DNA of 64,000 nucleotides, from contig NZ_JANCLX010000001.1 of the NCBI RefSeq assembly GCF_024295805.1, positions 233,891-297,890 on the forward strand. The letters run 5' to 3'. Position numbers and translations under genes: made by a program. This document shows, in pieces, positions 8,919-19,181 of the stretch. Position 1 is the stretch's first letter. Each line of letters begins with the position of its first letter. This DNA comes from Streptomyces cucumeris (lineage in GTDB: Bacteria > Actinomycetota > Actinomycetes > Streptomycetales > Streptomycetaceae). The notes below the pieces were generated by a model that ran no database searches, was not told the DNA's origin, and worked only from the letters and a program-made list of their open reading frames with translations.

Positions 8919-9278
8919 ATGCTCTTCCGTGTCGACCCCGGCTCTCCCGTCCCGCTGGGCGACCAGATCGCCGCCTCGGTGCGCGGCGCCCTCGCCGACG
9001 GCTCGGTGGGCCCGGGCGAGCGGCTGCCCGCCGCCCGCGCCCTCGCCGACTCCCTCGGCGTCAACGTGCACACGGTGCTCCGGGGCTATCAGCGCCTCCG
9101 TGACGAGGGCCTGATCGAACTGCGCCGCGGCCGCGGGGCGGTGGTCAGCGCGGACCACTCACCCGCCCGCGCCCGCCTCCTGGACGGCGTCCAGGGCCTG
9201 GTAGTGGAGGCCCGTTCGCTGGGCCTCTCCGACGAGGAGGTCCTGTCGCTGGTCAGAGTCCGCCTCGCAAGCGGCTGA
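8919..9278 (+). CDS. GntR-family regulator, YtrA subfamily
   Basis: 119 residues; ATG at 8919 directly after the upstream stop, with AGGGGAGGG in the preceding gene as ribosome site. The first 70 residues are the winged helix (PLGDQIAASVRGALADGSVGPGERLPAARALADSLGVNVHTV is the region), and only about 45 residues follow. A short C-terminal dimerisation arm without a ligand domain defines the YtrA subfamily. These usually repress transport or membrane-protein operons that include their own gene. The inverted repeat at 7904-7926 is its likely target. Confidence 0.9.
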   Translation: MLFRVDPGSPVPLGDQIAASVRGALADGSVGPGERLPAARALADSLGVNVHTVLRGYQRLRDEGLIELRRGRGAVVSADHSPARARLLDGVQGLVVEARSLGLSDEEVLSLVRVRLASG

Positions 9279-9312
9279 ACGAGCGCCCTCGGGGCGCGAC
9301 CCTCCAGGGAGG

Positions 9313-9879
9313 TCAGAACTCCGAGGTGTCCAGCTCCAGATCGAACGGTTCCGGGAGCGCGAGGGGGGTGCCGAAGGGGAGGGGGCCGTCCGTCCTGGTG
9401 TAGCCGAGGTTCCCGGGCGCCGAGTACAGCGTGCAGGCGCGCTGCTGCCGGTCGACCAGGAGATACAGCGGCGCGCCGTACTCGGCGTAGCGGCGGCGCT
9501 TGACGATCCGGTCTATGTCCTCGTTGGAGTCGGAGGAGTTCTCGACGACCAGCAGGGTCTGATCAGGGGTCAGTGCTTCAGCGTCTGCCAGGCCTTCGGG
9601 TACGACCGCTACGTCAGACACGTACCAGTTGCTTGTGCCTGGCAGGTCCAGATTGCCCGATCCTGTGACGCAGCCCAGCTTGCTCACGATCGAGGCGATC
9701 TGGTTTCGGATCTTGTCTGCCGCCTTCTCGTGGCCCCAGCTCGGTGACAACGGTGTGATGACCCCCTCGACGATCTGCACCCGGTCGTCCCCCTGGATGT
9801 GCTGGATCGCGTACTTCAGCGCGGTTTCGGGGTCGTCGGCCGCATACGAGGCGGCACCCTCATGAGGTTGTGCACTCAT
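9313..9879 (-). CDS. Uma2 family PD-(D/E)XK-type protein (DUF820)
   Basis: 188 residues, ATG at 9879 preceded by GGAGG. Motifs typical of the restriction-endonuclease-like Uma2 fold are present: SPSWGHEKAADKI near residue 46, WYVSDVAVVP with the metal-binding Asp, LLVVENSSDSNEDID with the Glu, and the KRRRYAEYGAPLYLLVD helix-strand. The family is common in multiple copies in streptomycetes and cyanobacteria, and its DNA target is unknown. The usual VEVxS motif reads VENSS here, which still keeps the acidic residue. It is probably a single-gene unit. Confidence 0.85.
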   Translation of the reverse strand: MSAQPHEGAASYAADDPETALKYAIQHIQGDDRVQIVEGVITPLSPSWGHEKAADKIRNQIASIVSKLGCVTGSGNLDLPGTSNWYVSDVAVVPEGLADAEALTPDQTLLVVENSSDSNEDIDRIVKRRRYAEYGAPLYLLVDRQQRACTLYSAPGNLGYTRTDGPLPFGTPLALPEPFDLELDTSEF

Positions 9880-9969
9880 CGGTCCTCCATGAGACGTCGG
9901 GGCTGCGGCATGACGACTCTGCCAGGTCTATCGCAATCCTCCTCGGCGGAGGGCGGTTCGGCCCGTTCC

Positions 9970-10869
9970 TCACCCATACCGGTGAGGGTCCCCCGTCACC
10001 AGTGCCGCCAGCGAGCGGGCCGGGCCGTCGACCGCCGGGCCGTGGAGGAGTTCGGTGCGGTGGGTCAGGCGCGGGGCGATCAGCGGGACCGTGGCCGTGC
10101 CGGGTACGCCCTCGGCGGCGGTGTGCGGCAGCAGGGCCAGGCCGTGGCCCGCAGCGACCAGTGCCAGCAGCCCGCGCACCTCCGTGCCCTGGTAGGTCAG
10201 TGCGGCGCGGAAGCCGCCGGTGCGGGCCAAGGCGCGCAGCCGGACGAGCGGCATCGCGGTGTCCGGGGCGTCCAGCCAGCGGCTGTCGGCGAGGTCGGTC
10301 AGGCGCAGACCGAGCCGCCGGGCCAGCGGATGGCCGGCCGGCAGCGCCACGACGAGCGGGCCCTCGGCGACCCCGGCCGCGGTGAGCGCTCCGGCGGCGG
10401 GTGGCGGCAGCGGGTCGGCGGGGGCGGCCGGGCCGTCGACCAGGCCCAGGTCCAGCGCCCCGCGCGCCAGCGCGGCCGGGACCTCCTGGCGGCCCAGGAT
10501 CCGCACCGTGATCCGTACGCCGGGGTGGGTCCCGCGCAGCTCCTCCAGCGCCGCCGCGATCCGCGGGGTGAGGGCCAGGGGTGAGGCGCCGAGCGTCAGC
10601 CGGGCGGTTCCGGACCCGGCCAGCCGCTCCACCTCCGCGCGGGCCGCGTCCAGCCGCATCAGCAGCGGACCGGCGTGCTCCAGCAGCCGCGCCCCCGCGG
10701 GGGTGAGCGTCACCGGCTGCCGGGTGAGCAGCGGGGCGCACAGATCAGCCTCCAGCGTCGCGATGTGCCGGGACACCGCCGACGGGGTGGACCCCAGCTC
10801 ATGGGCGGCCTCGGCGAAGGAGCCGCAGCGGGCCACGGAGACGAAGGTGCGGAGCAGGTGCGGATCCAT
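9970..10869 (-). CDS. LysR-family transcriptional regulator
   Basis: 299 residues from the ATG at 10869 (MDPHLLRTFVSVA), the typical LysR beginning; an in-frame GTG at 10893 would add eight residues. The HTH lies at residues 1-60 (GSFAEAAHELGSTPSAVSRHIATLEADL). The rest is the two-lobed periplasmic-binding-type effector domain. No divergent catabolic gene is adjacent: upstream is a 530-nt gap leading to aconitase on the opposite strand. Its target could therefore be acnA or its own gene. No ligand can be inferred. Confidence 0.85.
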   Translation of the reverse strand: MDPHLLRTFVSVARCGSFAEAAHELGSTPSAVSRHIATLEADLCAPLLTRQPVTLTPAGARLLEHAGPLLMRLDAARAEVERLAGSGTARLTLGASPLALTPRIAAALEELRGTHPGVRITVRILGRQEVPAALARGALDLGLVDGPAAPADPLPPPAAGALTAAGVAEGPLVVALPAGHPLARRLGLRLTDLADSRWLDAPDTAMPLVRLRALARTGGFRAALTYQGTEVRGLLALVAAGHGLALLPHTAAEGVPGTATVPLIAPRLTHRTELLHGPAVDGPARSLAALVTGDPHRYG

Positions 10870-11247
10870 GGGGAGCAGTATCGCGGCGGGCACGGGCGCC
10901 CGGGTGCGGAACTCCAGGCCCTCCCGGACCAGTTCGGCCCGCCCCGGCCGGCACCCCGCGCACGGGACCGCGCCATAAGCGGAACGGTCCGCTCACCGCG
11001 GGGACCGGGGCGGTCCCGGTCCGGCCACTTTCGGCCGCCCCCGGACTTCGCCGGACGCCGCCGAACGTGACGGACGCCGCACCGGGCCCGCGCCGGACCC
11101 GCCGCGGTCCGTCCGGGATCTGCCACGACCTGCGGCGGACCCGCCTGACGATCACCCGTTCCGGTGAACGCGCCACCCGCCGCCAGACGGCATGACACCC
11201 CTCCGCGGCAGGGCAGAGCTGACCGCGCGAGGGTGATGTATTAGAGT

Positions 11248-11265
11248 TATCTCGACATCGAGATA
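11248..11265. promoter_or_regulatory. 18-nt palindrome upstream of acnA
   Basis: TATCTCGA (11248-11255) and TCGAGATA (11258-11265) are perfect complements around CA. It lies 136-153 nt before the acnA start in an AT-richer patch. The symmetry and length are typical of a dimeric repressor or activator site. I do not recognise the protein that binds it. Confidence 0.55.
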
Positions 11266-11306
11266 TCTGCTGAAGGTGCACCGCCTTCCACTCGCACCGG
11301 TAAGGG

Positions 11307-14115
<2,809 letters not shown>

Positions 14116-14129
14116 GGCCGATCCGCGCG

Positions 14130-15092
14130 TCAGCACGCCGGTCCCGGCGACGGCCGGACGGGGCGCCCCCCCCCCCGGGGGGGGGGGCCGCGCCGGGACC
14201 GGGGGGCGGGGGGTAGGGGGGGTGCCGGGGGGATGTAGGGCGCCGGGGGCGGCATACCGCGCAGACAGACATAGCCGCCGGTGGACAGGTCGAGCCCGGC
14301 CTCCAGACCCACGTCCACCGCCCACTGCTGCTCGGCGGTCAGCCCCGGGACCCGGGCGTCGGTGCCCTCCGGCAGGCACAGCAGGGCCGCCGTCAGCAGC
14401 CGCTTGGCCAGCCGGCGCGAGGTGGCGGCCAGCAGCTCGACCTTGCCGTCCTCGCCGACGTAGCAATAGCCGCTGCCCGCCAGGTCGTCCACCACCAGCA
14501 ACCGCCGCTGGGCCATCAGCAGTTCGTGGTCGGCCCCGTGGGCACCGCCCCGGGTGCGGCGGTCCACCGAGTCCAGCAGGTCCCGGTGGCGGGCCGCCCC
14601 CTCGTGCACCGCGCCGTCCGGCGGGGACAGCCGCGCCTTGGTCTCCGGGCCGACGGTGCCGCGCAGCCGCATCGCCGGATGCAGCGCGAACCCCGCACGC
14701 CGGTAGGTGGCCACCGCCCGTGGATCCTCGGAGCCGCAGATGATCCCGCGCAGACATCCCCGGCCGTACAGCAGCGTCGCCGCGAGCAGCTCCCGGCCGA
14801 CGCCCTGCCGCTGGGCCCGCGGCAGCACCGCGAACATCGACAGCCCCCAGGTGCCCTCGCGGCGCGTGGACAGCGCGGCGCCCAGCGGCATACCGCCGTC
14901 GTCCACGGCGAGCCAGCAGCCGCCCGGATCGCTGCGGGCGAGATGCCGGTTGCGGTCGTGGACCTCGGCGACATACTCCGGTGGCCAGCCGTCCAGGCCC
15001 GCGAGCGCGGCGGTGTCCCCGAACGCGGCAGCGACCACCTCCCACACCGCCTCGGCGTCCTTGTCGGTGTCATGCAACTGGCGCAGGATCAT
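14130..15092 (-). CDS. GNAT-type N-acetyltransferase with doubtful C-terminus
   Basis: Up to 320 residues, ATG at 15092 with GGAG five bases upstream. Residues 1-140 form a GNAT domain: the acetyl-CoA motif A reads VLPRAQRQGVGRELLAA, followed by SEDPRAVATYRRAGF. A second, weaker GNAT-like half follows, ending in GGYVCLRGM and a PAPYIP segment. After that, the last 40 or so residues are only Pro, Arg, Gly and Ser, encoded by the G/C homopolymer tract at 14165-14240. That tail is probably an artefact of a sequence error, and the true stop should be near 14220-14230. Substrate is unknown. It converges on acnA. Confidence 0.75.
   Translation of the reverse strand: MILRQLHDTDKDAEAVWEVVAAAFGDTAALAGLDGWPPEYVAEVHDRNRHLARSDPGGCWLAVDDGGMPLGAALSTRREGTWGLSMFAVLPRAQRQGVGRELLAATLLYGRGCLRGIICGSEDPRAVATYRRAGFALHPAMRLRGTVGPETKARLSPPDGAVHEGAARHRDLLDSVDRRTRGGAHGADHELLMAQRRLLVVDDLAGSGYCYVGEDGKVELLAATSRRLAKRLLTAALLCLPEGTDARVPGLTAEQQWAVDVGLEAGLDLSTGGYVCLRGMPPPAPYIPPAPPLPPAPRSRRGPPPRGGGRPVRPSPGPAC
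14165..14240. repeat. G/C homopolymer tract at the acnA-acetyltransferase junction
   Basis: A run of about ten C is followed directly by about eleven G, then interrupted G runs of six to eight. A terminator hairpin is expected between these convergent genes. A collapsed or misread terminator would look like this. G-quadruplex potential exists on the plus strand, but the simpler reading is sequence error. Confidence 0.6.
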
Positions 15093-15250
15093 GTCTCCAT
15101 CCTGCCCAATCGGCGTGCGCGGCGGGCGCGGTGAAACGATGACCGGGCCGCGGGTCGGAGCGCACGGAAGCGCCGGTGTCCGCCGGTGGCGATTCTGCTG
15201 ACAGCAGGGAACCCTGGGCCGGAGCGCGACGAGCGGGCAGAGTCGCCGTC

Positions 15251-16237
15251 ATGAGACTTCTGATGCTGGGCGGGACGGAGTTCGTGGGCCGGGCCGTCAC
15301 CGAGGAGGCGCTGGCCCGCGGCTGGGAGGTCACGGTGTTCCACCGCGGCCACCACCCCCCGCCGCCGGGGGTCACCGCACTGCACGGCGACCGCACCGCC
15401 CCCGGCGGACTCGCCGCCCTGGAGCGCGGGGTGTGGGACGTCGTGGTGGACACCTGGTCGGGCGCACCCTCGGCGGTCCGGGACACCGCGCGGCTGCTCA
15501 CCGGGCGCGCCGGGACGTACGCCTACGTCTCCAGCCGCTCGGTGTACACCTATCCGGCCCCGGCCGGTCTGACGGAGGACGGGCCGGTGGTGGAGGCATC
15601 CCCGGACGCCGACGGCGGCGACTACGCCACCGTCAAACGGGGCGGGGAGCTGGCGGCCCGTGACGCCTTCGGCGAACGGGCCCTGCTGGCCCGCGCGGGG
15701 CTGGTCATCGGCCCCTACGAGAACATCGGGCGGCTCCCCTGGTGGCTGAACCGGATCGCCCGCGGCGGTCCGGTGCTCGCCCCCGGTCCGCGCGATCTGC
15801 CCCTCCAGTACATCGACGGGCGCGACCTGGCCCAGTGGGTGCTGGACGCCGCACAGGGCGGGCTCGGCGGTGCGTACAACGTGGTCAGTCCGCCGGGTCA
15901 CACCACGATGGGGGAGCTGCTGGAGAGCTGTGTCCGGGTCACCGGCTCCGATGCGGAGCTGCGCTGGGCCGCTCCGGAGACCGTGCTGGCGGCCGGGATC
16001 GAGCCGTGGAGCGAACTGCCGGTCTGGCTGCCGCCGGGGGAGCTCTACGACACCATGCACCGCGGCGATGTCTCCAAGGTGCTGGCGGCGGGACTGCGCT
16101 GCCGCCCGGTGGCCGAGACGGTGGCGGACACCTGGACCTGGCTGAGCGCGCTGGGCGGGGTGGCACCGCACCGCCCGGACCGCCCGCCGGTGGGTCTGGA
16201 CGCCGAACGGGAGGCCGAGGTGGTGCGGAGCCTGTGA
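15251..16237 (+). CDS. NAD-dependent epimerase/dehydratase (extended SDR family)
   Basis: 328 residues from the ATG at 15251, chosen because the Rossmann strand MRLLMLGGTEFVGRAV begins there; the ribosome site is weak and an in-frame GTG at 15176 would add 25 residues of poor character. The GGTxFVGR motif replaces the classical GxxGxxG and defines an atypical or extended short-chain dehydrogenase subgroup acting on nucleotide sugars or related substrates. SSRSVYTY gives a Ser and a Tyr in the active-site region. The substrate is unknown. A strong hairpin follows at 16247-16281. Confidence 0.8.
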   Translation: MRLLMLGGTEFVGRAVTEEALARGWEVTVFHRGHHPPPPGVTALHGDRTAPGGLAALERGVWDVVVDTWSGAPSAVRDTARLLTGRAGTYAYVSSRSVYTYPAPAGLTEDGPVVEASPDADGGDYATVKRGGELAARDAFGERALLARAGLVIGPYENIGRLPWWLNRIARGGPVLAPGPRDLPLQYIDGRDLAQWVLDAAQGGLGGAYNVVSPPGHTTMGELLESCVRVTGSDAELRWAAPETVLAAGIEPWSELPVWLPPGELYDTMHRGDVSKVLAAGLRCRPVAETVADTWTWLSALGGVAPHRPDRPPVGLDAEREAEVVRSL

Positions 16238-16246
16238 CCCGCGCCC

Positions 16247-16281
16247 GGCCGTCCCCGTGCCCCGGCGGCACGGGGACGGCC
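16247..16281. terminator. Bidirectional hairpin between epimerase and DUF1023 operon
   Basis: A perfect 15-nt stem (16247-16261 with 16267-16281) around a five-base loop lies between the stops of two convergent units. It lacks a long U-tract, as is normal in streptomycetes. Confidence 0.8.
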
Positions 16282-16294
16282 GTGGTGTGCGGTG

Positions 16295-16774
16295 TCAGGA
16301 CGCGGCCACCGTCCCGCCCTCCGGAACCCGGAAGCAGGCGGAGACCAGTGTGAAGCCGATCCCCGGCTCCGCGCCGCGTCCGGTGTCCCGCGCGGTCGGG
16401 ATGAGCAGGGTGGCCTTCAGGGTGAAGGGTGCCCGGGCGCAGTCGGCGATCAGATACGGCGCCGCGGCGACGGTCTCCTCCCGCCCCTCGGTGACGATCG
16501 TCCAGCCGTGCCGGGGCAGGTCCTCCCGGAGTCCCTCCCAGGCGGTGCGCAGTTCGTCGGCCGGAACCCCGTACACCGACCACGGGTGCCGGATGACGTA
16601 GAAGGTGTCGGGGTCCAGATCGCCGCACGGGCCCACACCCGGGCCCGGCGCGGTGGTCCGCCCCTTCACCCGCAGCAGGTCGTACAGCTCGCTGGAGAGC
16701 CGCCCGGCCTCCCGCCGCGGCGCGGAGACCTCTCGCACCTCGGGGGCGCGGACGGGGGCGTCGGATGCGGACAT
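16295..16774 (-). CDS. Uncharacterised protein, last gene of the DUF1023 unit
   Basis: 159 residues, not recognised. ATG at 16774 after a GGGGG stretch, and only 11 nt after the stop of the DUF1023 gene, so it is co-transcribed. The sequence is soluble-looking, with no signal peptide or membrane segment. It contains WSVYGVPADELRTAWEGL and ends in a predicted mixed beta region (APYLIADCARAPFTLKATLLIP). Its place suggests a chaperone, immunity or accessory role for the upstream proteins, but nothing in the residues proves this. Confidence 0.65.
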   Translation of the reverse strand: MSASDAPVRAPEVREVSAPRREAGRLSSELYDLLRVKGRTTAPGPGVGPCGDLDPDTFYVIRHPWSVYGVPADELRTAWEGLREDLPRHGWTIVTEGREETVAAAPYLIADCARAPFTLKATLLIPTARDTGRGAEPGIGFTLVSACFRVPEGGTVAAS

Positions 16775-16785
16775 CGCGGCCCCCG

Positions 16786-18537
16786 CTACCGTACGCGGAC
16801 GTCGTCGTAGCGGCCCGCCACCACCCGCGCCTGGTTCTCCAGGGTCTCGGACCCGGCGAGCCAGTAGTTGCCGTGACCGGTGGTGTCGGTGGTCATCTGG
16901 CGGGCGCCGAACTCCCCGTCGCCGGGGGTCACCCAGTGCAGCCCCTCGCGGTGGCCGTGGGACACGGCACCCCAGTCGGGGACCCAGTCGTCGTCGGCGG
17001 TCTGGTTCCAGACGTGCCCCTCGGGCACGTCCAGCTCCCGCGCCCGGCCCACCTGGACCCCGGGGCTGCCGCTCAGCATCACATCGTCCGCGGGCAGATC
17101 GCCCTGCCGGGCGGCCGACCCCACGACCACGGTGCCGTAGCTGTGGCCCTGCACCGAGATGTGGTCACCGGCCGACGGGTCGTGCGCGGTGCGCAGCCCC
17201 GTCAGGAAGTCGTTGAGGTCTCCCGCCGCCCGGTCGGCGTACTTGTCCTTCATGGCCTCCGGGACGAAGCTCTGCGGGGCGTCGTATCCGTACCAGGTGA
17301 TCGTGGACACCTTCGGCTCGCCGGGCAGCGCGGTGGCGGCCTGCCACAGATTGGTGCCCGCGATCAGCGGTTTGTTGATCCCGCCGAGCGTGCCCTTGGT
17401 GCCGCCGACCATCACCGCGGTGTGGTCGGCGGTGTCCGGATTGCCGTTGGCCACGATCGCGCGCCCGTTCTCCTCGGGGGCGAACGCCAGCAGATACGCC
17501 GGGGGGAGTCCACTGCCGGTCGGGGTGTATCCGGACGGCCGGGTGTTGTCGAAGGCGTCCACCTTGCCCATGTCGTCGAAACGCATCTGAATGCGCTTCA
17601 TACCGTTGAGCGCGGCCTTGAGGTGTTCGCGCCGCGCGTCCCACTCCCGCCATTCGGAGGTGATGACCATCGACCGGCCGGCCATGATGAACTTCGGTTT
17701 CGGCGCGGGCGGATAATTGTCCAGTTCGGTCTGGTATTTCGCGCGCTGTTCGGTGAAGACGACGCGGTTCGCCTCATCGCGGTCCTCGACGGGAAGCCCG
17801 TTCAGGACCCCCACGCTCGCCGGGTACAGCGAGATGTATTCGGCCCGTTCCTCGGCGGACAGACCATTCCACCAGGCCCGGTTCTCCGCGGGTGACTTCT
17901 CCTCGGGGACCGGTGGCAGATAGCGGCCCACCGACGTGCTCACCGCGCCGCGGTCCTCCGCGGCGTCGTTCCAGTCCTCCTTGGTCACCGACAGATCGGC
18001 TTCCGTGATCAGCTTGCCGAGCGTCCTGGCGTACTTGCCGTCCGCCTCCGCCGCGTCCCCCAGGGCATCACCGATCCGGTCGGCGAAGCCCTGTGCCCGC
18101 ATCTGCGGGGTGATGGACACATACGGGGGCCGGCCGTCCCCGGAGGAATCGCCCACGGCGCCCGGCAGCAGCGGCGTGGGCGCGTGGTACTCGACCGAAC
18201 CGTTCTCCCGGACCGTCATCCCCGCGGTGCGGGCGTCCTGTACGGCGTCGTCGAGCTTCTTCTTCGCCGACCGCAGCTCCGAGGCCAGCCCGTTGAGGGC
18301 GGTGAGGATCAGCGCGCACTCCACCTGCATGTAGTGGAAGTTCTCGCGGAGCCGCTCCAGCCGGGACAGCGCCGCGGTGAGGCCGTCACCCTTCAGCGCG
18401 CCGCGTAGCTTGGTGTTGATCTCCTGGTCGAGACGGTCCTTGGCGGCCCCGGCGTTGCTGCTGACCTTGTGCCAGCCGTCCGCGGCCTGTTCGAACTGGG
18501 CGGGGTCCAGCGCCCGTAGCTGTGCGTAGGTCACCAC
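16786..18537 (-). CDS. DUF1023 alpha/beta hydrolase with WXG100-like N-terminus
   Basis: 583 residues; GTG at 18537, 6 nt after the preceding stop. Residues 1-150 are helical and resemble the WXG/EsxA-like coiled-coil modules (QLRALDPAQFEQAADGWHKV). Residues about 290-570 form DUF1023, an alpha/beta hydrolase-like domain. The nucleophile elbow is GHSYG, and a late TGHGNYW could give the catalytic His. No signal peptide is present, which together with the helical N-terminus suggests export by a type VII (ESX-like) route or a membrane-associated role. The target substrate is unknown. The three-gene layout with small helical partner recurs in streptomycetes as I recall. Confidence 0.8.
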   Translation of the reverse strand: MVTYAQLRALDPAQFEQAADGWHKVSSNAGAAKDRLDQEINTKLRGALKGDGLTAALSRLERLRENFHYMQVECALILTALNGLASELRSAKKKLDDAVQDARTAGMTVRENGSVEYHAPTPLLPGAVGDSSGDGRPPYVSITPQMRAQGFADRIGDALGDAAEADGKYARTLGKLITEADLSVTKEDWNDAAEDRGAVSTSVGRYLPPVPEEKSPAENRAWWNGLSAEERAEYISLYPASVGVLNGLPVEDRDEANRVVFTEQRAKYQTELDNYPPAPKPKFIMAGRSMVITSEWREWDARREHLKAALNGMKRIQMRFDDMGKVDAFDNTRPSGYTPTGSGLPPAYLLAFAPEENGRAIVANGNPDTADHTAVMVGGTKGTLGGINKPLIAGTNLWQAATALPGEPKVSTITWYGYDAPQSFVPEAMKDKYADRAAGDLNDFLTGLRTAHDPSAGDHISVQGHSYGTVVVGSAARQGDLPADDVMLSGSPGVQVGRARELDVPEGHVWNQTADDDWVPDWGAVSHGHREGLHWVTPGDGEFGARQMTTDTTGHGNYWLAGSETLENQARVVAGRYDDVRVR

Positions 18538-18543
18538 GGCCGG

Positions 18544-19032
18544 TCACCAGCTCCCCGAGGGGCCGCCCGGCGGCGGGACGGGCCGGGTCTTCTGCTCCGT
18601 GAAGAGCTTCTCGATGGCCTCGTCCTGTTTCGCGAGGTCATTGCCCGCCTTGGTCAGCTTGCCCATCAGCTCGGCGCATTCGTCGCGGACCACGGAGAGC
18701 CGGGCCTCCCAGGAGTTGAAGACCCGCTGCTGCGTTCCCGTGCTCTCCAGCCCCGCCACGGACTTACCGCCGACCCCGGCGCCGTCCTGGCCGTGGCGGA
18801 GGTCGCCCAGGGCCCGCACCGCGTTGCGGTGCAGATCGCCCAGGGCGGTCGATGCGGTATTCCACGGGCCTTTCGACGACTTCAGATCGCCGTCGCCGGC
18901 TCCGTCCTTTCCCGCACCCTTTTCCCCGTTCGCACCCGCCAGCCGGGTACTGACTCCATCACGATCGGTATCCGTTCCACCGGCGCCGGCATAGAACTCC
19001 TGCCACCGCTCGGACAGTCGTATGTCCCCCAT
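18544..19032 (-). CDS. Small helical protein, possible type VII secretion partner
   Basis: 162 residues, ATG at 19032 with AGGAAGGG five bases upstream. No signal peptide. Residues 15-55 are Gly/Asp/Lys-rich and disordered. From about residue 55 come two long amphipathic helices with a turn around FNSWEARL, resembling WXG100-like hairpins but without a strict WXG motif. First gene of the three-gene unit. I infer that it pairs with the helical N-terminus of the DUF1023 protein. The residues Pro/Gly at the very end (VPPPGGPSGSW) are like secretion tails, but no YxxxD signal is seen. Confidence 0.65.
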   Translation of the reverse strand: MGDIRLSERWQEFYAGAGGTDTDRDGVSTRLAGANGEKGAGKDGAGDGDLKSSKGPWNTASTALGDLHRNAVRALGDLRHGQDGAGVGGKSVAGLESTGTQQRVFNSWEARLSVVRDECAELMGKLTKAGNDLAKQDEAIEKLFTEQKTRPVPPPGGPSGSW

Positions 19033-19140
19033 ACTGCCCTTCCTCTATCCGCTCAGGTGTTCCCAGTGCGGAACTAGGAAGGTAACAGAGCGAATTCGGC
19101 CGGGGAACTCCGAACAGGCCCTTGTGACAAGGGTGTTGAG

Positions 19141-19170
19141 GCCGGGGCCCGCACCATGACGGGCCCCGGC
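19141..19170 (-). terminator. Hairpin after the GH92 gene
   Basis: An 11-nt perfect stem (19141-19151 with 19160-19170) lies 12 nt past the stop of the GH92 gene on the minus strand, in front of the next unit. It would stop read-through into the DUF1023 operon. Confidence 0.75.
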
Positions 19171-19181
19171 TCCGGCCGGTC

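Noticed and set aside
14200..14240. G-quadruplex regulatory element
   Set aside because: The G runs could form one, but the neighbouring loss of a normal gene end makes sequence error more likely.
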